Positions 53,228 to 64,000 of a DNA stretch of 64,000 nt are shown here, piece after piece (positions within the stretch are counted from its first letter, which is position 1; each line of letters starts with the position of its first letter). The notes beneath the pieces are model-generated. The model was not told the DNA's origin and ran no database searches. It saw only the letters and a program-made list of their open reading frames with translations. Position numbers and translations under genes: made by a program. The DNA is from Pseudomonas putida (GTDB taxonomy: Bacteria; Pseudomonadota; Gammaproteobacteria; Pseudomonadales; Pseudomonadaceae). The DNA lies in assembly GCF_001636055.1 (NCBI RefSeq), contig NZ_CP011789.1, forward strand, positions 930,001 to 994,000, written 5' to 3'.

Positions 53228-53469
53228 GACGTCACCTCGCTCGATACGTGGAGACGACGCCGGATCAGTCAGCTGATGCTGGCATGCAAGCGGCTTTCAC
53301 CGAATGCTGTTTACCCCCCAGAACACCTTGGAACGCTACCGATGACCCGCACGCCGGTGTACCGGCTCTCCCCTTTTTTGGATGGCCTGCGCTTAAGGAT
53401 AGTTGGTAATACGCAAGGTCAAGGGCGAGGGGCCGAGAAGTTGCTTCCGACCGTTCGTCAGGTAAGGCG

Positions 53470-53494
53470 CAAGCCCGCATGTGACGCGGGCTTG
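53470..53494. terminator. Hairpin between prkA promoter region and glpE
   Basis: CAAGCCCGC (53470-53478) and GCGGGCTTG (53486-53494), loop ATGTGAC. It follows the glpE stop on the minus strand; no clear T run. Confidence 0.5.
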
Positions 53495-53511
53495 AGGGGA
53501 AATGAAAAAAA

Positions 53512-53841
53512 TTATTCGGCGTCGCCCTGGGCGGTTTCGGCCGGATAGGTAGCGCGCCACAGCTCGAAGCCGCCGTCGACGCTGTAGACCTCAGAGAAGC
53601 CCTGGCCCACCAGGTAGGCGGCGGCACTCTGGCTGGAGTTACCGTGATAGCAGACCACCAGCGTCGGCGCGTCGAGGTCGGCGTTGCGGATGAAGTCGGC
53701 CACCGAATGGTTATCCAGATGGCGGGCGCCGGTGATATGGCCGGCAGCGAAGGCCTGGGGATCGCGAATGTCGACCACCACCGCACCTTGTGCACGCAAG
53801 GCCAGGGCCTGTTCCGGAGGGATGCGCTTGAATTCGCTCAT
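53512..53841 (-). CDS. glpE: Thiosulfate sulfurtransferase GlpE (single-domain rhodanese)
   Basis: 109 aa, single rhodanese domain with active-site loop CYHGNSS (Cys persulfide carrier). [21 protein letters not shown] matches the CH2A-like motif. Starts 14 bp after apaH, so it ends the long apaH-direction gene chain. Confidence 0.93.
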   Translation of the reverse strand: MSEFKRIPPEQALALRAQGAVVVDIRDPQAFAAGHITGARHLDNHSVADFIRNADLDAPTLVVCYHGNSSQSAAAYLVGQGFSEVYSVDGGFELWRATYPAETAQGDAE

Positions 53842-53855
53842 GGGTACGTTTTCCT

Positions 53856-54722
53856 TCAGGTTCGGTCGTTGATTCTAGTGGGTTCCGGTGCCGTACGTAC
53901 GGTGCCTTCGTCGGTGCAGTCGCAGCGGTGGTATTGGCCGCTGTCCAGGTTGTACAGGGTCATGGCGCCGCCCCATACGCAACCGGTGTCCAGGGCGATG
54001 ACGCTCGGCTCTTCGACGTTGCCTTCGAGGGCGGCCCAATGGCCGAAAATGATCTTCACGTGGCGCGAGCGACGGTCCTTGTGGGCGTACCAGGGCTTGT
54101 AGCCCTTGGGGGCGCTGTCCAGGCCTTCCTTGCTCTTGAGGTCGAGCTTGCCGTCGGTGGTGCAGAAACGCATGCGGGTGAAATAGTTGGTGATGACCCG
54201 CAGGCGCTCGACGCCGCTGAGGTTCTTGCTCCACTTGTTCGGTTCATTGCCATACATGCCGTCGAGGTAGAGCTTGAGGCGGTTGTCGTCGCGCAGCACC
54301 TCCTCCACCTCTGCTGCCAGCTCCAGGGCCTTGCCCAGCGTCCACTGGGGCGGGATGCCGGCGTGAGCCATGGCGATACCCCGGGCCTCGTCATAGTGCA
54401 GCAGCTTCTGGCGGCGCAGCCAGTCGAGCAACTGATCGGCGTCTGGTGCCTCGATGATCTCGCGCAGGGTGTCACTTTTCTTCAGGCGCTCGATGTTATG
54501 CCAGGCTGCGAGCAGGTGCAGGTCATGGTTGCCGAGCACGCAGACCAGCGACTCGCGCATCGCATACAGGTAGCGCAGGGTTTCGAGCGATTCCGGGCCA
54601 CGGTTGACCAGGTCGCCCACCAGCCACAGGCGATCGACCTTGGGATCGAAGTTGACGCGTTCGAGCAAGCACTTGAGCGGTTGCAGGCAGCCTTGCAGGT
54701 CACCGACGGCGTAGGTGGCCAT
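53856..54722 (-). CDS. apaH: Diadenosine tetraphosphatase ApaH
   Basis: 288 aa symmetric Ap4A hydrolase of the metallophosphatase family: [16 protein letters not shown] and LGNHDLH metal-binding motifs at residues 7, 37 and 64. Its start shares one base with the apaG stop. Confidence 0.97.
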   Translation of the reverse strand: MATYAVGDLQGCLQPLKCLLERVNFDPKVDRLWLVGDLVNRGPESLETLRYLYAMRESLVCVLGNHDLHLLAAWHNIERLKKSDTLREIIEAPDADQLLDWLRRQKLLHYDEARGIAMAHAGIPPQWTLGKALELAAEVEEVLRDDNRLKLYLDGMYGNEPNKWSKNLSGVERLRVITNYFTRMRFCTTDGKLDLKSKEGLDSAPKGYKPWYAHKDRRSRHVKIIFGHWAALEGNVEEPSVIALDTGCVWGGAMTLYNLDSGQYHRCDCTDEGTVRTAPEPTRINDRT

Positions 54723-55102
54723 CAGTGCAGAGCTCCAGGCACAGCCAGGCGGAACGGCGCGATCTCGGCGTCGAAGCGGGTACCGTCTTCGGCGAACATC
54801 TGATAGCTGCCTTGCATGGTACCGACGCGAGTGCTGATGACTGCGCCACTGCTGTAGGTATAGCTCTGCCCAGGGTCGATGGTCGGTTGTTGGCCAATGA
54901 CGCCATCGCCGCGCACTTCTTCGACGGCACCGTCACCGTTGGTGATCAGCCAGTGGCGCGCCCTCAGCTTGGCCTTGAGCGTGCCGTTGTTCGACACCGT
55001 GATGGTGTAGGCGAAGGCGAAACGGTTGTTCTCTGGGTCGGATTGCTCTTTGAGGAAGCGGGTCACGACGCTGACGTCGATCTGGTAGCGGGGGTCGGAC
55101 AT
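54722..55102 (-). CDS. apaG: ApaG (CorD) protein
   Basis: 126 aa from ATG 55102 ([38 protein letters not shown]). Fibronectin-III-like fold, possibly binding nucleotides; the GxGxxG-like [24 protein letters not shown] is conserved. In the ksgA-apaG-apaH order. Confidence 0.95.
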   Translation of the reverse strand: MSDPRYQIDVSVVTRFLKEQSDPENNRFAFAYTITVSNNGTLKAKLRARHWLITNGDGAVEEVRGDGVIGQQPTIDPGQSYTYSSGAVISTRVGTMQGSYQMFAEDGTRFDAEIAPFRLAVPGALH

Positions 55103-55207
55103 GCAAGGGCCTTGGGCGAACGGGAGCATTAACGCGATTGTCGCAGTCTAGGCCATTGAGAGGGGGAAGGGCCAGCGGTGGGCGCTGTCATCGGTGTGGG
55201 GTACTTA

Positions 55208-55252
55208 GCGGGTAAACCCGCCCCCAGGAGAGGGGCGGGTTGCCCGCGAAGG
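55208..55252. repeat. REP-like element between ksgA and apaG
   Basis: AACCCGCCCC-N7-GGGGCGGGTT (55215-55241) with flanking GCGGGTAA and GCCCGCGAAGG, resembling the P. putida REP family. Confidence 0.6.
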
Positions 55253-55268
55253 GGCAGGAAGGGCCGAG

Positions 55269-56069
55269 TCAGCCTTGCTGCAGTGCCAGTTGATCAGCCA
55301 GGCGCACGAAGGCCGCCAGGTCCAGCTGTTCAGGGCGCAGGCTGCCATCGACGCCAGCCGCCTCGATGGCCTGGCTGTCGAGCAGCCCCTTGAGTGTGTT
55401 GCGCAGGGTCTTGCGGCGCTGGTTGAACGCTTCGCGCACCACGCGCTCGAGCAGTGCCGGGTCCTTGGCCGGGTGCGGCAGCACTTCGTGCGGCACCAGG
55501 CGGACGATGGCCGAATCCACTTTCGGTGGCGGATTGAACGCGCCAGGGCCGACATTGAACAGATGTTCCACGCGGCAGTGGTACTGCACCATGATCGACA
55601 GGCGTCCCCAGTCCCCGCCGCCCGGACCTGCGGCCATGCGCTCGACCACTTCTTTCTGCAGCATGAAATGCATGTCGCGGATCAGTCCGGCGTGAGCCAG
55701 CAGGTGGAAGATCAGTGGCGTGGAGATGTTGTAGGGCAGGTTGCCGACGACTTTCAGGCTGCGCGGCGGCACGCCCAGGGTATTGAAATCGAACTTGAGG
55801 GCATCGCCCTGGTGCAGGCGGAAATTGTCGCGGTCGGCGAACTTGTGCTGGAGGATGGGCACCAGGTCCTTGTCCAGCTCGACCACGTCGAGTTGTGCGC
55901 CGCTGCCCAGTAGGCCCTCGGTCAGGGCGCCCTGGCCCGGGCCGATTTCCAGCAGGTGCTCGCCGGCCTTGGCGTTGATCGCCCGCAGGATGCGGTCGAT
56001 GATGCCGGCGTCGTGCAGGAAGTTCTGGCCGAAGCGCTTGCGCGCCCGGTGTTGGTAGTGCTCGTTCAT
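55269..56069 (-). CDS. rsmA: 16S rRNA dimethyladenosine transferase RsmA/KsgA
   Basis: 266 aa SAM-dependent methyltransferase for A1518/A1519 of 16S r[13 protein letters not shown] at the N-terminus, SAM motif [15 protein letters not shown] and catalytic NLPYNIS are all present. Overlaps pdxA by ATGA. Confidence 0.98.
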   Translation of the reverse strand: MNEHYQHRARKRFGQNFLHDAGIIDRILRAINAKAGEHLLEIGPGQGALTEGLLGSGAQLDVVELDKDLVPILQHKFADRDNFRLHQGDALKFDFNTLGVPPRSLKVVGNLPYNISTPLIFHLLAHAGLIRDMHFMLQKEVVERMAAGPGGGDWGRLSIMVQYHCRVEHLFNVGPGAFNPPPKVDSAIVRLVPHEVLPHPAKDPALLERVVREAFNQRRKTLRNTLKGLLDSQAIEAAGVDGSLRPEQLDLAAFVRLADQLALQQG

Positions 56070-57055
56070 GGTCGGTTCTCGGCCATCTGGTAGGCGGTTT
56101 CCAGGGCGACGCGCAGGCTGCCGGTGTCGACCTTGCCGCTGCCGGCCAGGTCCAGGGCAGTGCCATGATCGACCGAGGTACGGATGATCGGCAGGCCCAG
56201 CGTCACGTTGACTGCGGCGCCGAAGCCCTTGTACTTGAGTACGGGCAGGCCTTGGTCGTGGTACATCGCCAGCACTGCGTCGCAGTGCTCCAGGTATTTG
56301 GGGGTAAACAGGGTATCGGCCGGCAATGGACCGTGCAGGTCCATGCCCTCGGCGCGCAGGCGCTCGAGCGCGGGCTCGATGATGTCGATTTCTTCACGGC
56401 CAAGGTGGCCGCCTTCGCCGGCATGCGGGTTGAGGCCGCAGACCAGGATGCGTGGTTGGGTGATGCCGAACTTGTCGCGCAGGTCGGCATGCAGGATGCG
56501 CGTGACGCGCTCCAGGCGTTCGGCGGTGATGGCGTCGGCGATGTCGCGCAGCGGCAGGTGCGTGGTGACCAGCGCCACACGCAGACCGTGGGTGGCGAGC
56601 ATCATCACCACCTGGGCCGTCTGGGTGAGGTCGGCGAGGAACTCGGTATGCCCGGAGAAGGCGATACCGCTCTCGTTGATCACGCCCTTGTGCACCGGGG
56701 CGGTGATCATCCCGGCGAAGTCACCTTTCAGGCAGCCTTGGCCCGCGCGGGTCAAGGTCTGCAGGACGAAGGCCGCGTTGCGTGAGTCCAGTTGGCCGGC
56801 AGTTACAGGCGTTGCCAGCGGCGTGTCCCACACGTAGAGGCTGCCTGCGGGTGCCGGTTGGTCTGGCCAGGCATCCGGCGACACCGACAGCAGCGTAACC
56901 GACAGCCCCAGCTGCGCGGCCCGCTCGGCGAGCAGGTCACGGCTGGTGATGGCGATCAGGGGGTGCGGCTGAGGCTCTGCGGCGAGCAGCAGGCACAGGT
57001 CTGGACCTATGCCGGCCGGCTCGCCGGGGGTGACGGCGAAGCGCAGGGGCTTCAC
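56066..57055 (-). CDS. pdxA: 4-hydroxythreonine-4-phosphate dehydrogenase PdxA
   Basis: 329 aa, vitamin B6 pathway. Begins [46 protein letters not shown] and [13 protein letters not shown] supply the metal-binding histidines. Overlaps surA and rsmA by 4 bp each, giving tight coupling. Confidence 0.98.
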   Translation of the reverse strand: MKPLRFAVTPGEPAGIGPDLCLLLAAEPQPHPLIAITSRDLLAERAAQLGLSVTLLSVSPDAWPDQPAPAGSLYVWDTPLATPVTAGQLDSRNAAFVLQTLTRAGQGCLKGDFAGMITAPVHKGVINESGIAFSGHTEFLADLTQTAQVVMMLATHGLRVALVTTHLPLRDIADAITAERLERVTRILHADLRDKFGITQPRILVCGLNPHAGEGGHLGREEIDIIEPALERLRAEGMDLHGPLPADTLFTPKYLEHCDAVLAMYHDQGLPVLKYKGFGAAVNVTLGLPIIRTSVDHGTALDLAGSGKVDTGSLRVALETAYQMAENRP

Positions 57056-58371
57056 TGGGTCGCCTGGTCGGCGCCAGGCAGCTTGATCTCAACGTAGGCT
57101 TCGTCGCGGATCTGGCGCAGCCAGGTCTGCAGCTCTTCGTCGTATTTACGGTTGCGCAGTACGTTCAGGGCCTGCTGCTCGCGGGCCTGTTCGGTGCTGT
57201 CGGTAGCGCGACGACCGAGTACTTCCAGCACATGCCAGCCGTACTGGGTGCGGAACGGCTTGGTCACGACGCCTTGCTCGGCGTTGGCCATCTGCTCGCG
57301 GAATTCCGGTACCAGGCTGTTCGGGTCGACCCAGTTCAGGTCGCCGCCGTTGAGTGCGGAGCCTGGATCTTCCGAGAAGCTTTTCGCCAGTTGGGCGAAG
57401 TCTTCGCCATTCTTGATGCGATCGTACAGTCGTTCAGCCAGTTGCTCGGTCGCCGCATCGCTGCGGATCTCGCTGGGCTTGATCAGGATATGACGTACAT
57501 GGACTTCGTCGCGCAGTACGCTTTCGCTGCCACCGCGCTTCTCCTCGAGCTTGAGGATGATGAAGCCGTTGGGGATGCGAATCGGCTGGGTGATGTCACC
57601 GATGGACATGCTGCTGAGCATCTTGGCGAAGTCAGGTGGCAGTTGGCCGGCCTTGCGCCAGCCCATCTCGCCGCCTTCCAGGGCGTTTTCGCTGGCCGAG
57701 CGGGCGATGGCCAACTGGCCGAAGTCGGCGCCCTGGCGCAGTTGCTGGTAGACCTCGCCAGCCTGGCGTGCCGCGGCCTGGATAGCGTCCGAATTGGCGC
57801 TTTCCGGGGTCGGAATCAGGATGTTGGCCAGGCGGTATTCTTCCGACATCTGCATCTTGCCCAGGTCGGAGTTGAGGAAGTTCTTCACTTCCTGCTCGGA
57901 CACCTGGATGCGCTCGGCCACGCGACGCTGGCGAACGCGGCTGATGATCATCTCGCGCTTGACCTGATCACGGGCGTCATCGAACGACAGACCATCGTGA
58001 GCGAGGGCAGCACGGAACTGATCCAGCGACATGCCGTTGCGCTGGGCGATGGTGCCGATGGCCTGGTTGAGTTCTTCGTCGGTGATACGAATGCCCGAGC
58101 GCTCGCCGATCTGCAGTTGCAGGTTCTCGACGATCAGGCGTTCCAGCACCTGCTGTTCCAGGGCGCCGGCAGGCGGCACGCCACCGCCGCGCTTGGCGAT
58201 GGTCTGCTGCACTTCGTGTACGCGCTGGTCCAGCTGGCTCTGCATGACCACGTCGTTATCGACGATGGCCACCACGCGGTCCAGGGGTTGCGGCGCGGCA
58301 TGCACCGCACCGCTCAGCATTACGGCGCCCAGCATCAGCGGGCGCAGACGATCAATAAGCTTGCTCTTCAC
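57052..58371 (-). CDS. surA: Periplasmic chaperone SurA
   Basis: 439 aa. Signal peptide ([14 protein letters not shown]), SurA N-terminal domain ([23 protein letters not shown]) and two parvulin domains (about 180-285 and 290-395). Folds outer membrane proteins, including LptD made by the gene directly upstream with a 20-bp overlap. Confidence 0.97.
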   Translation of the reverse strand: MKSKLIDRLRPLMLGAVMLSGAVHAAPQPLDRVVAIVDNDVVMQSQLDQRVHEVQQTIAKRGGGVPPAGALEQQVLERLIVENLQLQIGERSGIRITDEELNQAIGTIAQRNGMSLDQFRAALAHDGLSFDDARDQVKREMIISRVRQRRVAERIQVSEQEVKNFLNSDLGKMQMSEEYRLANILIPTPESANSDAIQAAARQAGEVYQQLRQGADFGQLAIARSASENALEGGEMGWRKAGQLPPDFAKMLSSMSIGDITQPIRIPNGFIILKLEEKRGGSESVLRDEVHVRHILIKPSEIRSDAATEQLAERLYDRIKNGEDFAQLAKSFSEDPGSALNGGDLNWVDPNSLVPEFREQMANAEQGVVTKPFRTQYGWHVLEVLGRRATDSTEQAREQQALNVLRNRKYDEELQTWLRQIRDEAYVEIKLPGADQATQ

Positions 58372-61162
58372 GGGTACGGTAACCTTGAATGCCTTGGTCC
58401 AGGAACGATTCGACCTTGTTGCCCACGACGCCGCCGAGGCCTTTGAGGACGATCTGCAGGAATACGCCGTGGTCGCCCTTTTCGTTCTGCGGCAGGGCCT
58501 GACTGAAGTCGTCGGTGTCGAGCCAGTAGCGGTTGATCAGGCGCAGCTTCCAGCAGCAGCTGTCGTACTCGAAACCGCCCATCGCTTCGAGGGTGCGGTT
58601 GCGGTTGTAGTCGTGCTGCCAGCGGGCAATGACGCTCCATTGCGGCACGATCGGCCAGATGACCGAGAAGTCGTGCTGCTGGATCTTGTAGTAATCCTTG
58701 ATGTAGCCCGGCTGGCCAGGTGTGCCGTAGTCACCGCCGCCGACTTTCCACAGACCGGTCAGGGAGTCGTAGGTAATGGTGTCGTTACGGTAGCGATAGC
58801 CGGCGTTGATCACTTTGTTCGGGTTGTCTTCAGGCTGGTAGTGGAACATCGCGCTGCCCGAACGGGTGCTGCGGCTGTCTGGATCCCAGTTGAAGTCCGA
58901 ATTGAAGCGCCAGTCGCGGTTGAAGGCGTACTGATACACCAGAGCGTATGGCGAAACGTTCGACTTAGCGTCATCGCGCTCGCGGTAGTTGATACCTGGC
59001 AACTGCACTTTGCGGTCTTCGAAGTAGTACGCCTGGCCGATGCTGAAGCGTTGGCGCTCGAAGCCGTTTTCCTCGATCCAGCGAGTCGTCACGCCCAGCG
59101 ACAGCTTGTTCTCGTCGCCGATACGGTCGATACCGCTGAAGCGGTTATCGCGGAACAGCGAGTCGTAGCTGAACAGGGTTTCGCCGGAGTCGAACAGCGG
59201 GATGTCCTTCTGGTCCTTGTTAGGGACATAGAGGTAGAACAGACGTGGTTCGAGGGTCTGGCGATAGTTGGTGCCGAACAACGAGGTGTTGCGGTCGAAG
59301 TAGAGGCCGCTGTCGACGCTGAAGATCGGGATGTCGCGGTTCAGCGAGCTGTGGTAGCTGCCGTACGCAGGGTTTGCCGACTGAGCGATTGCCTGGGCTT
59401 TGCCTTGGCTGTCTAGATCGAGATCGTAGCTGGTGTAAGCGTACTTGAGCTTCGGCGTGATGTAGCCATAGCTGGCTTCCATCGGCAGGCTCATCGCTGG
59501 GGCGATATTCAAGCGGGTGCCGTTCGCTCGAGCGATGCCAGATACGTTTTCGTCCAGACGACGTCCAGGAAATCCGGTGCTGTCATCCGGGAGCCCGTCT
59601 TTGTTTCGTACGAAATCATTCTTCAGATTACGATCAAAGCGCACAGCCTCGGTATCGTAAGAGAAATCGAAGCCAGCAGGATGGTATGGCAGCATCCCGT
59701 TAACGGTAATCTGCGGCAGGCGATCATAAGGCGTGATCTGCGAAATGGTGGCCATTTCGTACGCATGTACGTTCAACCGCGCATTGTAAGTGTCGCCCCG
59801 GTACGTCAGCGCCCCTTGCTGGTTGATGAAGTCACGCTTCTGCACACCGATCTGGTCGGACTCCAGGTCCTGGAAGTAGAACGGGTCGCTGATGTCGGTG
59901 TAGTCCACCTCGGTCATCAGACGCTCGTCCAGGCCGCCCTTGTGCTGCCAGTTGACCATCCAGCGTTCTTTCTTGTAGTCCGTCTGCAGCTTGCGGTCGT
60001 CGTCCTCGTCGTTGAGGTACGCGCCGCCGAACTGACCTTCGCTCGACTTGGTCAGGTAGCGGAATTCGCCTTCCATCAACAAGCCGCGCTTGGCCATGTA
60101 GCGAGGGTACAAGGTGGCGTCGTAGTTCGGCGCCAGGTTGAAGTAGTACGGCGTGACCAGCATGAAGCCGGTGTCGCTGCTGGTACTGAACGACGGCGGC
60201 AGGAAGCCGGACTGGCGACGGTCGTCGATCGGGAAGTAGATGTACGGTGTGTAAAACACCGGAATATCCTTGACCCGAAGGGTGACGTTGGTGCCGGTAC
60301 CGAAGCCGGTTGCCGGGTTCAGGGTGATGTTGTTGCCCTTGAGCTGCCATGCGTTGCTGCCCGGCTCACAGGTGGTATAGGTACCGTCCTTGAGGCGGAT
60401 GATGGCGTTTTCTGCACGCTTGGCGTACAGGGCCGAGCCGCGGATGTGCGACTTGTGCATCACGTATTCGGCGTTGTCGACCTTGGCTTCGCCAGTATCG
60501 AGCTGGACTTCGGCCTGGTCGCCCACCACCAGCGTACCGTTGTCGCGAATCTTGACGTTGCCCTTGAGCTCGCCGCGGTTCTCGGTCTGGTAGAGGTTGG
60601 CTTCGTCGGCTTCGGCCTGCATGCTGCCCTGGCGCATGACCACGTCACCGGCCAGGGTAGCGATCTGCTGCTCCTGCTGGTACTTGGAGACCTTGGCGTT
60701 GAGGTAGGTCGGCGACTCGTCCTTGGGCGTGGAGTCGTTCATGCCCGGACGGATCGGCTCGATGTACGCGCCGCCGCAATACGGGCCGGTCTCGGCCAGT
60801 TGCGCAGCGGTGAGCTTCTCGCGGGGCACCCAGTCCAGATGGCTGTAGTCTTCGCTGCGCGATTTCAGCGCGCGGCCCTTGCTCTCGGTGACCAGCACCG
60901 GCTTGGGCTCGGCACTGCCAGCCGCCTCGGCGGTCTGGGCCTCGGTGCCGCCACTGAGCGCGGCACCATCGTGCACAGGGCGCGGCGGCAGAGTGCTGGC
61001 AGCGGTCTTGGGCTTGCAGTCCCAACCACCGGCGGCGGACACTTGGCAGTCGAACTGCTCGGCAGCCACCACGTACGATGTGGCCAGAGGTTGCAGGGCC
61101 AGCAGACCGCCAGTCACCAGCAATGGAAACTTTCTACGAAACGCGGGGGATTTCAATGCCAT
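58352..61162 (-). CDS. lptD: LPS-assembly outer membrane protein LptD
   Basis: 936 aa from ATG 61162 ([19 protein letters not shown]). Signal peptide, N-terminal OstA jellyroll domain (about 150-280) and a 26-strand barrel. The Cys residues expected for the inter-domain disulfides are present near the N-terminus (FDCQVS, WDCKPK, PYCGGA) and as DSCCWKL near the C-terminus. Divergent from amgK-murU. Confidence 0.97.
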   Translation of the reverse strand: MALKSPAFRRKFPLLVTGGLLALQPLATSYVVAAEQFDCQVSAAGGWDCKPKTAASTLPPRPVHDGAALSGGTEAQTAEAAGSAEPKPVLVTESKGRALKSRSEDYSHLDWVPREKLTAAQLAETGPYCGGAYIEPIRPGMNDSTPKDESPTYLNAKVSKYQQEQQIATLAGDVVMRQGSMQAEADEANLYQTENRGELKGNVKIRDNGTLVVGDQAEVQLDTGEAKVDNAEYVMHKSHIRGSALYAKRAENAIIRLKDGTYTTCEPGSNAWQLKGNNITLNPATGFGTGTNVTLRVKDIPVFYTPYIYFPIDDRRQSGFLPPSFSTSSDTGFMLVTPYYFNLAPNYDATLYPRYMAKRGLLMEGEFRYLTKSSEGQFGGAYLNDEDDDRKLQTDYKKERWMVNWQHKGGLDERLMTEVDYTDISDPFYFQDLESDQIGVQKRDFINQQGALTYRGDTYNARLNVHAYEMATISQITPYDRLPQITVNGMLPYHPAGFDFSYDTEAVRFDRNLKNDFVRNKDGLPDDSTGFPGRRLDENVSGIARANGTRLNIAPAMSLPMEASYGYITPKLKYAYTSYDLDLDSQGKAQAIAQSANPAYGSYHSSLNRDIPIFSVDSGLYFDRNTSLFGTNYRQTLEPRLFYLYVPNKDQKDIPLFDSGETLFSYDSLFRDNRFSGIDRIGDENKLSLGVTTRWIEENGFERQRFSIGQAYYFEDRKVQLPGINYRERDDAKSNVSPYALVYQYAFNRDWRFNSDFNWDPDSRSTRSGSAMFHYQPEDNPNKVINAGYRYRNDTITYDSLTGLWKVGGGDYGTPGQPGYIKDYYKIQQHDFSVIWPIVPQWSVIARWQHDYNRNRTLEAMGGFEYDSCCWKLRLINRYWLDTDDFSQALPQNEKGDHGVFLQIVLKGLGGVVGNKVESFLDQGIQGYRTREEQAY

Positions 61163-61293
61163 CTTATTAGTCCGGGCTTCCTGCGTGCCATCTGCCCGCG
61201 TGTGGGGCCGCACGCCTCTCGATGGTCTGAAAAAGATGCTGGATAATAAAGCATGACCCGCTTGACGGCTAGGGGCCGTCGGAGACCCTTGTA

Positions 61294-62981
<1,688 letters not shown>

Positions 62982-62982
62982 C

Positions 62983-63747
62983 ATGTGGTGGCCGAGCACA
63001 GTGATTGGTGCCGGAGCCGGTTTTGCCGTGGCCAGCATTCCTGGCGCCTTGCTGGGCGCCTTGCTGGGACAGGCCATGGACCGACGTCTGCGCCTGCAGG
63101 GATGGGATGATGTGCGCGAGCGCCTGGGTGGGCGTCCGGCCTTGCGCGACGAAGAGTTGCTGTTCGTGCTGTTGGGGCGTCTGGCCAAGAGTGATGGGCG
63201 AGTCGCAGAGGGGCATATCTATCAGGCACGTCAGGAAATGACCCGCCTGGACCTTGCGGAGCCCGCCCGCTTGCGGGCGATCGCGGCATTCAACCGCGGC
63301 AAGTCGGGCAAGGACCGTCTGGGGCAGTACCTGCGCCGTATCGGCCAGCAGCCCCACGGCGCCGAAGGTACGCTGCGGGCGTGCTGGCGCATGGTCTGGG
63401 CCGATGGCAAGGCGGGGCGGCACGAGCGTGAACTGTTGCTGGACTGGGGCCAGCAATTGGGCATGAGCCGTAACCAGGTGCAGGCCTTGTCCCAGGAGTA
63501 CGAGCCGAACCGTTCTGCGGTCGAGGGCGGGGTGATGACCTATGCCGCGGCGCTGCGACTGCTGGGCGTCGAGGCCGATACCGACGGTGATCGGATCAAG
63601 CAGGCCTATCGCCGACTGGTCAGCCGGCATCACCCGGACAAGCTGGTCGGTAGTGGTGCAAGCGCGGCTCGGGTGCGTGAAGCGACCGAGCGCACGCGTG
63701 AGTTGCATCAGGCTTATGCCCTGATTCGCAAGCGGCGGGGGATTTGA
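62983..63747 (+). CDS. djlA: DjlA-like DnaJ-domain membrane protein
   Basis: 254 aa from ATG 62983, 1 base after murU. One N-terminal hydrophobic glycine-zipper helix (IGAGAGFAVASIPGALLGALLGQAM), a TerB-like helical domain (about 55-165) and a C-terminal J domain with the HPD motif (SRHHPDKLVG). Membrane-anchored co-chaperone for DnaK. Confidence 0.9.
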   Translation: MWWPSTVIGAGAGFAVASIPGALLGALLGQAMDRRLRLQGWDDVRERLGGRPALRDEELLFVLLGRLAKSDGRVAEGHIYQARQEMTRLDLAEPARLRAIAAFNRGKSGKDRLGQYLRRIGQQPHGAEGTLRACWRMVWADGKAGRHERELLLDWGQQLGMSRNQVQALSQEYEPNRSAVEGGVMTYAAALRLLGVEADTDGDRIKQAYRRLVSRHHPDKLVGSGASAARVREATERTRELHQAYALIRKRRGI

Positions 63748-63767
63748 GGGGCAGGGTGCGGTGGTGA

Positions 63768-63814
63768 ATTCGTCGCGGGCAAGTCGCAGCGGCGAACCGC
63801 TGCTCCCACAGGGG
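63768..63814. repeat. REP-like element
   Basis: GTCGCGGGCAAGTCGCAGCGGCGAACCGCTGCTCCCACAG type sequence with the GCGGGCAAG...GCTCCCACA pattern common to P. putida REP elements, between two convergent genes. Confidence 0.65.
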
Positions 63815-63831
63815 GCAACACACCCAGCCCC

Positions 63832-64000
63832 TTACTGCGCTTCCTGCGGCATCAACCATCCCCGCACCCGACGGAACAGCTGCTCTTGCTCCGCTGCCCT
63901 GGCACCCGGCATGGCAATCAGCGACAGCTGCCGATACTGGCTGTCCTTCTCGCGCTTGCTGGCTTGCAGGCGCAGCTTGGCGGCGTTCTGATCGCGGGTG
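63832..64000 (-). CDS. C-terminal end of an unrecognised gene (partial at right edge)
   Basis: 55 codons up to a TAA at 63832-63834 on the minus strand; the peptide ends LFRRVRGWLMPQEAQ. Charged helical sequence (AAKLRLQASKREKDSQYRQL). The family cannot be told from this fragment. Confidence 0.7.
   Translation of the reverse strand, partial: TRDQNAAKLRLQASKREKDSQYRQLSLIAMPGARAAEQEQLFRRVRGWLMPQEAQ

Noticed and set aside
59681..61246. A long open frame (over 500 codons) on the plus strand opposite lptD
   Set aside because: Typical GC-skewed shadow: no family pattern, no ribosome binding site, and the opposite strand is a confident full-length LptD. The same applies to long frames opposite rpoD (39852-41660), davB (15837-17519), the acyl-CoA dehydrogenase (2485-4404) and spoVR (48345-49949).

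Overview
The window is a high-GC Pseudomonas chromosome of the P. putida group. Protein families, gene order and sequence style (davBA next to a pqqFABCDE cluster, rsmY between an acyl-CoA dehydrogenase and a LysR gene, rpoD-dnaG-rpsU/tsaD, spoVR-yeaH-prkA, apaH-apaG-ksgA-pdxA-surA-lptD/amgK-murU) match what I know of the P. putida core genome. The assignment rests on recognition, since no database could be searched.

Left core (1-21460): two paralogous acyl-CoA dehydrogenases flank a membrane diguanylate cyclase. They are followed by the sRNA gene rsmY with an upstream GacA site, a divergent LysR/aminotransferase pair, a PMP3-type membrane peptide, and the complete PQQ operon reading leftward (pqqF-A-B-C-D-E plus an S9 peptidase). 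Next come the lysine catabolic pair davB-davA with an Lrp regulator, a GT25 glycosyltransferase/hexapeptide acetyltransferase pair behind a Fur-box-like site, and a divergent MFS/TetR pair with two palindromic operators.

Accessory island (about 21466-35996): the 3' end of a tRNA-Ile2(CAT) gene (35951-36027) is repeated perfectly over 46 bp at 22467-22512, and more weakly at 21498-21522. The main element (22467-35996) has the layout of a P4/PICI-type satellite. It carries a tyrosine integrase, an AlpA regulator, a structured attenuator-like leader, a Toprim_3 primase, a DUF3631 ATPase and a TubC_N-like small protein. These are followed by a second tyrosine recombinase with an excisionase-like gene, a lone HK97-type major capsid protein, and a lone lambda gpI-type tail assembly protein. 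An AT-rich two-gene cargo on the opposite strand (a PIN-domain protein and a membrane-anchored protein) is a candidate, undescribed defence or toxin module. TGTCGCGGAT repeats in two inverted blocks flank the alpA-primase-ATPase core and may be an origin. A remnant between the two left tRNA fragments holds an orphan XRE regulator with three spaced operators.

Right core (36027-64000): a large SBP_bac_3-PAS-GGDEF-EAL protein, rpoD, dnaG, rpsU, divergent tsaD, plsY, folB-folK, cca, spoVR-yeaH-prkA, glpE, the apaH/apaG/ksgA/pdxA/surA/lptD chain read leftward, then amgK-murU and a DnaJ-domain membrane protein read rightward, and the end of one further gene at the right edge.
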